Translations under genes and position numbers: made by a program | In this document: piece after piece, positions 34,857 to 43,317 of the stretch | Numbering within the stretch: the first letter of the stretch is position 1 | Layout: each line of letters begins with the position of its first letter | From: Clostridia bacterium | GTDB taxonomy: Bacteria; Bacillota; Clostridia; UBA1381; UBA9506 | Reading direction: 5' to 3' | DNA length: 64,000 nt | Assembly (NCBI GenBank): GCA_017399695.1 | Contig: JAFQBK010000016.1 | Coordinates: 248,001 to 312,000 of the forward strand | Notes under the pieces: generated by a model | Told to the model about the DNA's origin: nothing | Seen by the model: the letters and a program-made list of their open reading frames with translations, nothing else | Database searches by the model: none

Positions 34857-35945
34857 TTATTCACAATCATCGTACATTTTCATCGTCTGGGCAATATCAT
34901 CAAAGCTGTTGCATTTTCCGTTTTTGACATATAAGAAAGAGGTAGTCATACCGCTGATTAAGCAGCTTTTGACATCCAATCCTGCCAAGAGACCTGCACA
35001 GAAACCGGAGTTGAAATTATCTCCGCCGCCGGTGGTTTTTTTCGGATTTTCGCAAACGATGCCGGAAACCTCTACCTCACCACCATCATATACTGCCGCC
35101 GCTGAGTCTACCGGATGGATAATGACCGTGCCGATACCGGAATACTCCTTGATTGCCTTTGCGGTCGCAATTGAACCGGCATATTCGCCCTCGCACAAAA
35201 CAGAATGCATCACCATTGCTTCTGTTTTATTAAGTCCCAAATAGGTCGGTGCGTACTCGCTGTATTTACCAAACATTTTAAGTGCCGCTTTGATTTCCTC
35301 CGGCTGACGTTTTGCGCAGTCTGCGATATCAATATACACTTTCCTGTCCTTCTTTGCAAGGCGGGGCATCACGAGTTCTAGAAATTTTTCATAGATTTCG
35401 TGGAAATGCACAAGGTAACTCCAGTTCACCAGAGTGATAATATCCGCCTGTTCAAAATGCGCCACCAGTTCGTCAATGCTGACGCGCTCGATCAAATCGC
35501 TCCACCTGAGCTGACTGATTTTTTCAATATCACTCATAATAATTTTGCCGTCTTCAAACTCAAAGAGATACGAGTAGCCGGGTTCGCCGATGCTGATGGT
35601 CTTACAGTTTGGATGAAGGTTAAACACAGGGTGCTGTGTCGGGTAACCCATTGCACCGATGCAAGTGCAGCTAACGCCCATATTGGCAAGACCGTTCATA
35701 TAATGCGGTCCACATCCGCCAAAATCCGTGCTTTTCATCACCAGTTCTACGTTTCCGCTTCTTCCGGCAAGGCTCATAATTTTCTCACCAAAATCGCCAA
35801 TCGTCGGGAAGTATGTACAGGTGGTTTCATCCGTTCTTGTTTTGACCGGTTTAATCAAAAAATCGACAAAGCCGTCAAAGCCGGCACAAACCGTTTTGCT
35901 TTGAATCAAGGCTTTATTTTTCGCAAACTGTTCCGAATATTTCAT
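34857..35945 (-). CDS. PfkB/ribokinase-family carbohydrate kinase
   Basis: A 362-aa sugar kinase. The family's second signature with the catalytic base is seen near the C-terminus as KKTTGGGDNFNSGFCAGLLAG (Asp in GGGDNF), and the first, glycine-rich part as STDFGGCGPHYMNGLANMG. It is longer than ribokinase, with an inserted segment at residues about 125-175 (ISIGEPGYSYLFEFEDGKI). The substrate cannot be assigned; its place directly before rhaB suggests a sugar or deoxysugar released from the same source. Confidence 0.75.
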   Translation of the reverse strand: MKYSEQFAKNKALIQSKTVCAGFDGFVDFLIKPVKTRTDETTCTYFPTIGDFGEKIMSLAGRSGNVELVMKSTDFGGCGPHYMNGLANMGVSCTCIGAMGYPTQHPVFNLHPNCKTISIGEPGYSYLFEFEDGKIIMSDIEKISQLRWSDLIERVSIDELVAHFEQADIITLVNWSYLVHFHEIYEKFLELVMPRLAKKDRKVYIDIADCAKRQPEEIKAALKMFGKYSEYAPTYLGLNKTEAMVMHSVLCEGEYAGSIATAKAIKEYSGIGTVIIHPVDSAAAVYDGGEVEVSGIVCENPKKTTGGGDNFNSGFCAGLLAGLDVKSCLISGMTTSFLYVKNGKCNSFDDIAQTMKMYDDCE

Positions 35946-35976
35946 TTTTTCCTCCTATATAGTTTAAGCACAATAT

Positions 35977-36606
35977 TTATTGTCTCTTTTTACTTAAAAG
36001 CCAATCTAAAAGTTCTTTGTTATAGGCATAGTCCCATGCATTGTGCCCTACGCCTGCGAGACGTGTATAGGTCACATCTCTGCCGAGCTCTTTTAACCTT
36101 GCAACCATTTCATCGGATTGCGTTACGCTGACAGTCGGGTCTTCAGCTCCGTGAAATGCCCATACAGGCATTTTTAAAACATCTGCATTCCACGCCATTC
36201 CGCCACCGCAAACAGGAGCAATCGCCGCAAACAAATCCGGTCTTGCCATTGATGTGAACCAAGTACCATAGCCGCCCATCGAAAGTCCGGTTAAGTAAAC
36301 TCTGTCTTTATCTGCGCCATATTCATGAATCAACTGCTCTATAAACCGAACTATTGATTCAACACGAGCTGCCCAGAAAGTATTTTTCGGGCACTGCGGC
36401 ATCACAACGATGCACTCGTACTCTGCTTCTTTTAAGTATTTAGAAAAGCCATGCACATCAACCTTTTCTAAGTCTTCTCCACCCTCGCCGCGTTCTCCTG
36501 CGCCGTGCAGCTGGATTACAAGCGGTAAGTTCGCCTTCTTTTCCTCCGGAGCATACTCCACAAAAGGAAATATGTATTTTTCTTCTCTGTGTTCCGTTCT
36601 GTTCAT
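35977..36606 (-). CDS. Alpha/beta-hydrolase, esterase type
   Basis: A 209-aa cytoplasmic serine hydrolase of the phospholipase/carboxylesterase or PHB-depolymerase-like group. Catalytic triad: Ser in GLSMGGYGTW, Asp in FHGAEDPTVS and His in AGVGHNAWDYAY. The oxyanion segment is QLHGAGERGEGG. There is no signal peptide once the start is taken at the ATG at 36604-36606 (GGAG 8 nt upstream); the frame is open to 36729, overlapping the upstream gene. In the rhamnose-type operon it could remove acyl groups from imported sugars. Confidence 0.82.
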   Translation of the reverse strand: MNRTEHREEKYIFPFVEYAPEEKKANLPLVIQLHGAGERGEGGEDLEKVDVHGFSKYLKEAEYECIVVMPQCPKNTFWAARVESIVRFIEQLIHEYGADKDRVYLTGLSMGGYGTWFTSMARPDLFAAIAPVCGGGMAWNADVLKMPVWAFHGAEDPTVSVTQSDEMVARLKELGRDVTYTRLAGVGHNAWDYAYNKELLDWLLSKKRQ

Positions 36607-36637
36607 AACATTCTCTCCATAAAATATTTTTGTTGTT

Positions 36638-37228
36638 TTAAGCTTTCTGTTTTCCTTCAATAAAATAGGTTGCTTCCATATCTGCCGTGGAAAGTGCAAA
36701 TGCAAGCGGATACATTTCAAATGCTGCACCGACGTTTCTTACATTCTCTTCGCCGGAAAAACCCATATGATAACGGATGGCAAAGGCTTCCTCTCGGGTC
36801 AGACGCATAAAACCACTGATGATGTAAACGGATTTTTCCCCGTGTCCGTACGGCATATCGTCGCAAAACTCATAGGTATCTACCGTCTGCCATTTCCCGT
36901 CTTTATCTTTTACATTTCGTGTGCCGCGATGATAGCAGTTTATCTTGCACAAGTCATGCAACAAGGAAACGATCGCAAGCGATTCCTCCGTACAGGAAAA
37001 ACCGTACTGCTCTTTCACTCTTGGTCTCTCAACGTAATCCTTTAAGCAGTCATACACATTTAAGCTGTGCTCTAAAAGTCCGCCTGCATAAGAACCGTGA
37101 AAGCGTGTGCTTGCCGGAGCCGAGAAAAAATCACTTGCGCCAGACATGAGATAATCCAGTAATTTATCTGCTCCCTCGCGCGTAATATGTTCTTTGTATA
37201 TGCTTAAAAAGCGCTCCGTATTTGTCAT
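36638..37228 (-). CDS. HD-domain phosphohydrolase
   Basis: A 196-aa protein with HD-superfamily metal ligands: GGLLEHSLNVYDCL (first His), SLLHDLCKINCYH (HD pair), and a late STADMEATY (Asp). The mid-region GHGEKSVYIISGFMRLT fits the HD domain of YhaM-type 3'-5' exonucleases and related hydrolases, but the OB-fold domain of YhaM is missing. The substrate is unknown. It is the first gene of the operon with the esterase, PfkB kinase and rhaB. AAAGGGG precedes the ATG. Confidence 0.75.
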   Translation of the reverse strand: MTNTERFLSIYKEHITREGADKLLDYLMSGASDFFSAPASTRFHGSYAGGLLEHSLNVYDCLKDYVERPRVKEQYGFSCTEESLAIVSLLHDLCKINCYHRGTRNVKDKDGKWQTVDTYEFCDDMPYGHGEKSVYIISGFMRLTREEAFAIRYHMGFSGEENVRNVGAAFEMYPLAFALSTADMEATYFIEGKQKA

Positions 37229-37272
37229 AACAAACCCCTTTCTTTGCCCGGACTAGCCCGCAACGAAATGCG

Positions 37273-37303
37273 AAAAAGCGCACCACACAGAGTGTGGCGC
37301 GCT
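37273..37303 (-). terminator. Rho-independent terminator after the 85-aa membrane protein gene
   Basis: Minus-strand 12-bp stem AGCGCGCCACAC and GTGTGGTGCGCT with a TCT loop, followed by five T residues. It closes the rsmE-glyA transcript. Confidence 0.9.
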
Positions 37304-37314
37304 GAACATACGCA

Positions 37315-37572
37315 TCACAAATAGCGATAGTGAAATGTTTCTTTGAAAATACGATATACTTTCATTAAAACAGGAATGGACATAAAAATACCTGCAAAAA
37401 CAAACGCTTTTCTTGTTTTCCTTGCAAAGCGCGGAAAAAGACAAGCAAACAAAATGCCGACAACAAAGCAAATGTACTTGACGACGGAAAGGTCATACAC
37501 AGTCATTTTTTTCATTAAAACCTTTTTGAAATCAAAAAATCCTTCAATGAACATGGAAAGCGTCCTTGGCAT
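37315..37572 (-). CDS. Small membrane protein of unknown function (85 aa)
   Basis: Two hydrophobic segments: residues about 31-47 (VKYICFVVGILFACLF) and 55-72 (AFVFAGIFMSIPVLMKV), separated by a basic loop PRFARKTRK, so both ends are probably outside. The first 25 residues are amphipathic. The start at the ATG 37570-37572 has a near-perfect GGAGG 8 nt upstream; the open frame goes further, to 37611. This size and layout recall short proteins labelled 'permease of phosphate ABC transporter' in Clostridia, a name without evidence. It lies 39 bp after glyA and before the terminator. Confidence 0.7.
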   Translation of the reverse strand: MPRTLSMFIEGFFDFKKVLMKKMTVYDLSVVKYICFVVGILFACLFPRFARKTRKAFVFAGIFMSIPVLMKVYRIFKETFHYRYL

Positions 37573-37611
37573 TTTTTGTTCCTCCTTTATTGTTTCTTCT
37601 ATCAATGTCAA

Positions 37612-38850
37612 TTAGCGATACAGGGGATATTTTGCGCAAAGGTCTGCAACACGCTTTGCAACCATATCCTTATTGTTTTCAAAATCAGAAAGAGTCAATT
37701 TGATGAGCTTTGCAATCTCAATCATATCATCTTCCTTCATACCGCGGGTCGTAGATGCCGGCGTACCGATACGGATACCGCTGGTAACAAAAGGACTTCT
37801 CTTCTCAAGCGGAATGGTATTCTTATTAACGGTGATGCGAACTTCGTCAAGCATTTTTTCCGCATCTTTACCCGTAATGTCCATATTGGTAAGGTCAACC
37901 AGCATCAGGTGGTTGTCCGTTCCGCCGGAAACAATCTTAAAGCCCTCAGCAACCAGTGCTTCGGAAAGAGCCTTCGCATTTTTAGCGACTTGCTTCTGAT
38001 ATTCCTTAAATTCGTCACTCAAAGCTTCCTTAAAGCAAACTGCCTTAGCTGCAATCACGTGCATCAAAGGTCCGCCCTGAATGCCCGGGAATACTGCCTT
38101 GTTAATCATCTGTGCGTACTGCTCCTTGCACAGAATCAAGCCGCCACGCGGTCCGCGAAGCGTTTTATGCGTCGTAGTGGTAACGAAATCAGCGTATGGT
38201 ACCGGATTCGGATGAAGACCTGCCGCAACGAGACCTGCGATATGCGCCATATCAACCATCAGATATGCGCCAACCTCTTTTGCAATTTCGGCAAACTTTT
38301 CAAAATCAATGGTTCTGGAGTATGCGCTTGCGCCCGCCAAAATCAGCTTCGGCTTGTTCTCTAATGCAAGGCGGCGAACTTCATCATAATCAATCATTTC
38401 TGTCTCTTCGCTGACGCCGTACGGAACAATATTAAAATATTTACCCGAAATGTTAACCGGGCTTCCGTGAGACAAGTGACCGCCGTGGGACAGATTCATA
38501 CTGAGTACGGTATCACCCGGCTCTAAAGCTGCAAAAAATACAGCAAGGTTTGCCTGTGCGCCGGAGTGCGGCTGAACATTTGCATGTTCTGCACCAAACA
38601 GCTCTTTTGCGCGTTCGATTGCCAGCGTTTCAGCGACGTCAACAATCTCACAACCGCCGTAATAACGCTTGCCCGGGTAACCTTCAGCATATTTATTGGT
38701 GAGCGGTGAACCCATTGCTGCCATCACCGCTGGTGTTACGCAATTCTCCGATGCAATCAGCTCGATATTGCGATTCTGTCTGTCAATTTCCTTTTCAATA
38801 ACCTCAACAATTTCAGGGTCAATACCCTTGACGCATTCTAAATCAAACAT
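37612..38850 (-). CDS. glyA: Serine hydroxymethyltransferase
   Basis: PLP enzyme that interconverts serine and glycine with tetrahydrofolate; source of one-carbon units. Motifs: [30 protein letters not shown], the PLP-binding Lys in [15 protein letters not shown], and [12 protein letters not shown]. Length 412 aa. AAAGGAG is 7 nt before the ATG. It follows a 154-aa membrane protein gene in the transcript starting before rsmE. No glycine riboswitch or T-box is visible upstream. Confidence 0.97.
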   Translation of the reverse strand: MFDLECVKGIDPEIVEVIEKEIDRQNRNIELIASENCVTPAVMAAMGSPLTNKYAEGYPGKRYYGGCEIVDVAETLAIERAKELFGAEHANVQPHSGAQANLAVFFAALEPGDTVLSMNLSHGGHLSHGSPVNISGKYFNIVPYGVSEETEMIDYDEVRRLALENKPKLILAGASAYSRTIDFEKFAEIAKEVGAYLMVDMAHIAGLVAAGLHPNPVPYADFVTTTTHKTLRGPRGGLILCKEQYAQMINKAVFPGIQGGPLMHVIAAKAVCFKEALSDEFKEYQKQVAKNAKALSEALVAEGFKIVSGGTDNHLMLVDLTNMDITGKDAEKMLDEVRITVNKNTIPLEKRSPFVTSGIRIGTPASTTRGMKEDDMIEIAKLIKLTLSDFENNKDMVAKRVADLCAKYPLYR

Positions 38851-38899
38851 TCTTTTTCTCCTTTGTGTATGTTATGTATTAGTGCCTTTAGTAAAAGGC

Positions 38900-39364
38900 T
38901 TATTTTCTTTTTTTCTTCTTTGCGTGTTTTTTCTCTTCTTTTGCAGTTTTCTCCAGCGGTCTTTTCATCATAATTCCCGTTACAATCGCTAAAACGATAA
39001 AATAAACTACCATTGCGACATAGACTGTAATGACTGCCATAATATGGTCATAACCGGGGATAATCGCAAGCTTCGCCAGATAAATCAATGCGCAGATAAC
39101 AAATAAGCCAAGGAAAACGGCACTGTAGTTTTTCAGCTTCGGACACTTTTTCTTTCCAAGCACAAAGAACACTACTGCACCGACGATACCGACGATACCT
39201 AAAATCAGCGAAATCGTATAGGTTGTCGCCTGATACACACCATAGCTTCTTAATGCATTGTTAACATAAAGCATAATTAAAGCAACACCCAGCAGAATAC
39301 CGAAATTAAGTACCAGTCTGTTTGCCAGCTGTTCCTGTCTTTCTTTCGTAATTGTCTTTGCCAT
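38900..39364 (-). CDS. Membrane protein of unknown function (154 aa)
   Basis: Four predicted membrane helices (for example FGILLGVALIMLYV, ISLILGIVGIVGAVVFFVLG, AVFLGLFVICALIYLA and YVAMVVYFIVLAIVTGIM) between a polar N-terminus and a C-terminal tail that is almost all Lys, Glu and Arg (KTAKEEKKHAKKKKRK). The inner side is therefore basic. I do not recognise a family. It is co-transcribed with rsmE and glyA. Confidence 0.72.
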   Translation of the reverse strand: MAKTITKERQEQLANRLVLNFGILLGVALIMLYVNNALRSYGVYQATTYTISLILGIVGIVGAVVFFVLGKKKCPKLKNYSAVFLGLFVICALIYLAKLAIIPGYDHIMAVITVYVAMVVYFIVLAIVTGIMMKRPLEKTAKEEKKHAKKKKRK

Positions 39365-39394
39365 AATAACACTCTCCTAATATTGTAAATATTT

Positions 39395-40138
39395 TTATTC
39401 CAATTCGCCAAACTCATACAATACGGCGGTAAGCACGGTGTGCCCTGCGGTCTCCGTCCTTAAAATCCGCTTGCCGAGCGTTACGCTTTTGGCGCCCGCT
39501 GTCTTCAGCTTCTCTACTTCTTCAGGAGCAAATCCACCTTCAGGACCAATTAGAATACCCACTCTCTTTGCGCCTTTTACACTACGCAAAACACTTGCCA
39601 ATGATGTCTCCTTTTCCTCTTCATACGCTAACAACAAAAGGTCAAAATCGGAAGCACATTCCAAAACCCCGGAAATATCCGTAACCTCGTGCACCTTCGG
39701 TATTTTCCCACGCCCACACTGCTTGACCGCTTCCTGTGCGATTTTATTCCAGCGCTCCAGCTTCTTTTTCTCTGCCTGTGCATTTTCCAGCTTCACCACG
39801 GTCCGTTTGGTCATCACGGGGACAATGTCTGCTATGCCAAGCTCGGTACATTTTTGGATAATATACTCCATCTTTGAAGCTTTGGGAAGACCCTGGAACA
39901 AGGTTACTTTCACTTCTGGCTCCGTATCAGACGCTTTTTTCCCAAAAAGTGACAAAACAATCTTGTCTTTTTCAACAGAAGCAATCTCTGCCTCATAGTC
40001 CGTTCCCTCACCATCACATAGTGTCAGATGGGCACCCGTTGTCAAGCGCAACACCTTGGTAATATGGAGAACATCACCGCCGGAAATCACTGCCGTTTTT
40101 TCCGAAATACTTTCCGGGCTTATAAAAAATTTCGGCAA
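39395..40138 (-). CDS. rsmE: 16S rRNA m3U1498 methyltransferase
   Basis: A 247-aa SPOUT-class enzyme that methylates N3 of U1498. The N-terminal PUA-like domain (HITKVLRLTTGAHLTLCDG) is followed by the knotted SAM domain with the family motifs KASKMEYIIQKCTELGI, IGPEGGFAPEEVEKL and LGKRILRTETA. The start is TTG with AAAGGTGA 4 nt upstream. First gene after the promoter at 40189-40218. Confidence 0.94.
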   Translation of the reverse strand: MPKFFISPESISEKTAVISGGDVLHITKVLRLTTGAHLTLCDGEGTDYEAEIASVEKDKIVLSLFGKKASDTEPEVKVTLFQGLPKASKMEYIIQKCTELGIADIVPVMTKRTVVKLENAQAEKKKLERWNKIAQEAVKQCGRGKIPKVHEVTDISGVLECASDFDLLLLAYEEEKETSLASVLRSVKGAKRVGILIGPEGGFAPEEVEKLKTAGAKSVTLGKRILRTETAGHTVLTAVLYEFGELE

Positions 40139-40188
40139 ACTCTCACCTTTTTTCTACTGACTGATAATTTAAAACAATATATATTGGC

Positions 40189-40218
40189 ATTATATCATTT
40201 TTTGCCGTCTTTTGTCAA
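40189..40218 (-). promoter_or_regulatory. Sigma-A promoter for the rsmE-glyA operon
   Basis: Minus-strand TTGACA, 18-bp spacer, TATAAT: both hexamers perfect. It leaves a leader of about 45 nt before the rsmE TTG. Confidence 0.88.
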
Positions 40219-40265
40219 CACAGATTCCGTGATTTCACACTTTTTTTCACTCTCTTTTTCTTCCA

Positions 40266-40931
40266 TTAGTAAGCTGCGAAAAGAGATGGTCCGTTCTGTG
40301 TATAATCAATCACAAAAAGCGGGATTCCAGCTTCCGATGGTGCGATATCATAGCTTTGGAAAAACACCGCTACCCCCTGTTTTGTTAAGTAAAACTGTCT
40401 AGGTGAAAAGCTGTCGCGCAAGCAACGCGCTGTCGGCTCGTAGAAGACTTCTCCTTTTCTCTTTCGCACTTCTATCTGACGCTCTATTTCCGTCAGCACC
40501 TTTTTTTCATACGCATCCCGTGGTGAAAATAAATCTCCGAGCAAAAGTCTGCGGTTGCCGCCGGAGATGTCCCAGGTATCCGCCGCGCGCTCCGGCGAGT
40601 GTGCCCCTGCACTATACACCCGTCGGTCAAAAAACAAACTGATATGTACATCTTCTGAATATGGTATGCTCACTTCCTCATACAAGCGAAACGGCTCTTT
40701 TTCTCCGTTTCTAAATGCCTCCTGCGCCATATGAAAAAAAGCATTTTTACAAAACGTTTTGAGATTCGTCGCCCGACGGAAATAATGTTGATTTAACTCG
40801 CTTGTTGCTCGAAAAAACACATCGGAATAAAAAACAGGAAAGGATATTTTGTAATGTAATATCTCTTTCCCGTTTTTTCCTTTGAGGCTTTCTTCTAATG
40901 TTTTGATTCGAACCTCTGTTTTCAGTTTCAT
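40266..40931 (-). CDS. DUF3298-like domain protein
   Basis: A 221-aa protein with no clear signal peptide. The central region resembles the DUF3298/RsiV-type fold: YKISFPVFYS at the start, EVSIPYSEDVHISLFFDRRVYSAGAHSP, then GGNRRLLLGDLFSP and a C-terminal FYLTKQGVAVFFQSYDIAPSEAG before IPLFVIDY (quoted as short pieces of one region). In RsiV this domain binds lysozyme, and in PdaC it sits beside a deacetylase, but here it stands alone without a membrane helix. Its ribosome site is GGGAG. It lies 42 bp after glgP, so it may be on the maltodextrin transcript, although a link in function is not obvious. Confidence 0.65.
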   Translation of the reverse strand: MKLKTEVRIKTLEESLKGKNGKEILHYKISFPVFYSDVFFRATSELNQHYFRRATNLKTFCKNAFFHMAQEAFRNGEKEPFRLYEEVSIPYSEDVHISLFFDRRVYSAGAHSPERAADTWDISGGNRRLLLGDLFSPRDAYEKKVLTEIERQIEVRKRKGEVFYEPTARCLRDSFSPRQFYLTKQGVAVFFQSYDIAPSEAGIPLFVIDYTQNGPSLFAAY

Positions 40932-40973
40932 AGCATCACTCTCCCGCTATATTATATGCGGGAAAACCGGCAT

Positions 40974-43316
40974 TTATTTGAGTTTCCAGATATCTTTTGC
41001 GTATCCCGAAATGGTTCTGTCAGACGAAAACTTACCGCTGTTTGCAATATTTTTCAAGCATTTTTTTGCAAAGGCTTCCCTATCTTTCCAATCATGATTT
41101 GCTTTCAGTTTTGCCTCGCAGTAAGACAGAAAATCAGCCAAAAGATAGTAGTGGTCAGGGGCGTGCCAGTTCGCGCCAAATAAGATGGATTCGTAAAGTT
41201 CTCGAAATTCACCGCTACCGTCATCAGAAAATGTTCCGTCAATCAAAGAATCCAGCACACGTTTGATGCGACTTTCGGTTTCATACAGACGTTTCGGTTG
41301 ATAATTGGTCGAAAGCTTTTCAATGTCCTCGACACGGTTGCCGAAGATATAATTATTTTCCTCTCCGGCTTCTCTTACAATTTCTACATTGGCGCCGTCA
41401 AAGGTACCTAACGTTACCGCACCGTTTAACATAAATTTCATATTACTGGTGCCCGAGGCTTCCGTTCCTGCGGTAGAAATCTGCTCGGAAATGTCTGCCG
41501 CCGGAATCAACTTTTCTGCATACGAAACATTGTAATTCTGTACAAATATCACTTTTAACAGCCCATTCATCCGCTCATCTTGCGAAATCATTTTTGCCAG
41601 TTCATTAATGTATTTGATGATGGCTTTCGCCCGTCGGTAGCCCGGCGCCGCCTTGGCACCAAAAATAAATACTGTCGGAGCAAAATCTGTGATTCTTCCC
41701 TCTAAAAGACCGTAATAAATATCTAAAATGGAAAACGCATTGAGTAATTGTCTTTTGTATTCGTGCAGGCGTTTAATCTGAACATCAAACACAAAAGACG
41801 GGTCTATTTTAATCCCCTCATTATGCTCAATAAACTGCGCCAGTTGACTTTTTTTCTGATTTTTAATTTTAATAAATTCGGCAAGAGTCTCTGGGTTATC
41901 TATTTCTTTTTCCAATCCTTTGAGTGCCTCTAAATTTGTCAACCAGCCTTCCCCGATTCGTTCTGTGACAAACGAAGAAAGCTCTGGGTTGGCAAGCCCT
42001 AACCACCGTCTTTGAGTGATGCCGTTGGTCTCATTGATGATGCGCTCAGGATACAGACGATTCCAGTCGGAAAGCGCTCTCGTCTTTAGAATTTCCGTAT
42101 GAATTTGCGCTACACCATTCGTTTGATGACACACATAAATCGCCATACGCGCCATATGAACAACTCCGCCGTCCAAAATCAGATAATTTCGCATTTCTTC
42201 TTTGGATACGCCCTTTGTCAAAAGTTCCTGACGAAGCTTTAAGTTAAGCATCACCACATACGGATACACCTGAGGAAGTACCGAAAGAAAGAGATTTTCA
42301 TCCCATTTTTCCAGTGCTTCTGCCATAATGGTATGGTTGGTGTACGCAAAGGTTTTGTGGCAGATGGAAAACGCCTCATCAAACGGAACACCATCCTCAC
42401 ACAACAGACGCAAAAGTTCTGGAATTGCAACCGTCGGATGGGTATCGTTTAACTGAATGGCGTACTGTTTGTCAAACTGACTGAAATCCGACCCGTGCGC
42501 TTTTCGGTACTCTTTGTATATACTTGCAAGTGATGCCGAAACAAAGAAGTATTGTTGGGACAGACGGAGTCTTTTTCCACGTTCTGTGCTGTCATTGGGG
42601 TACAAAACAGCGGAGATGGATTCTGCAAGCACACGTTCTTTCATTGCCTCTTCATACTGCTGTTCATTGAACAGATGAAAATCAAACGGGTGAACCGGCT
42701 CCGCCTGCCACAACCTAAGTGTATTGACAATGGCAGCTTTTTCTCCCGGTTTGTAGCCGATGACAGGCATATCATAAGGCACGGCATACACCCATTGGTC
42801 CCCGAGCCTGATAAGTTCCCGTTCCTCCTCTTTCCGAATGCTCCACGGGTCATATTCACTTTCCCAGTCATCCTCTGCTTCCTTTTGCCAGCCATTTTCC
42901 ATTTCCTGACGGAACAAGCCAAAGCGGTAGCGGATGCCGTAGCCGTCAAGGCGCACTCCTTGTGTTGCCGCAGAATCCAAAAAGCAGGCAGCAAGTCTTC
43001 CCAATCCGCCATTTCCCAGTGCTGCATCGTTAATTTTTTCAAAAAATCTCTCCGCCCTGCCGCATTCAGAAAGATACTCTTTTGCGAAAGAAAGCAGGCC
43101 GAGATTGTAAAGATTGGATTCTATCATGCGACCAATCAAAAATTCTGCCGAAAAATAGCAGGCTCTTTTTTGACCGTCTTTGCCCCACAAAGGATAGATT
43201 TCTGCCATCGCCGCTTTGGAGATTGCCTCGTAGAGTTCTTTGTCGCTTGCCTCTTTCCCCGTTTTCCCGCAGGAAAGTGCAAGATAGGTATCAATATTTT
43301 GAATAAAATCTCCCAT
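40974..43316 (-). CDS. glgP: Glycogen/maltodextrin phosphorylase
   Basis: A 780-aa PLP-dependent GT35 enzyme that splits alpha-1,4-glucans with phosphate to give glucose 1-phosphate. Motifs: CYFSAEFLIGRM, NDAALGNGGLGRLAACFLDS, QLNDTHPTVAIPELLRLL, and the PLP-lysine site EASGTSNMKFMLNGAVTLGT. It is shorter than classical GlgP at the N-terminus, as in many Clostridia. The ATG at 43314-43316 follows GGAGG by 6 nt, overlapping the malQ stop region. With malQ and the ABC genes it forms a maltodextrin pathway. Confidence 0.95.
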   Translation of the reverse strand: MGDFIQNIDTYLALSCGKTGKEASDKELYEAISKAAMAEIYPLWGKDGQKRACYFSAEFLIGRMIESNLYNLGLLSFAKEYLSECGRAERFFEKINDAALGNGGLGRLAACFLDSAATQGVRLDGYGIRYRFGLFRQEMENGWQKEAEDDWESEYDPWSIRKEEERELIRLGDQWVYAVPYDMPVIGYKPGEKAAIVNTLRLWQAEPVHPFDFHLFNEQQYEEAMKERVLAESISAVLYPNDSTERGKRLRLSQQYFFVSASLASIYKEYRKAHGSDFSQFDKQYAIQLNDTHPTVAIPELLRLLCEDGVPFDEAFSICHKTFAYTNHTIMAEALEKWDENLFLSVLPQVYPYVVMLNLKLRQELLTKGVSKEEMRNYLILDGGVVHMARMAIYVCHQTNGVAQIHTEILKTRALSDWNRLYPERIINETNGITQRRWLGLANPELSSFVTERIGEGWLTNLEALKGLEKEIDNPETLAEFIKIKNQKKSQLAQFIEHNEGIKIDPSFVFDVQIKRLHEYKRQLLNAFSILDIYYGLLEGRITDFAPTVFIFGAKAAPGYRRAKAIIKYINELAKMISQDERMNGLLKVIFVQNYNVSYAEKLIPAADISEQISTAGTEASGTSNMKFMLNGAVTLGTFDGANVEIVREAGEENNYIFGNRVEDIEKLSTNYQPKRLYETESRIKRVLDSLIDGTFSDDGSGEFRELYESILFGANWHAPDHYYLLADFLSYCEAKLKANHDWKDREAFAKKCLKNIANSGKFSSDRTISGYAKDIWKLK

Positions 43317-43317
43317 A

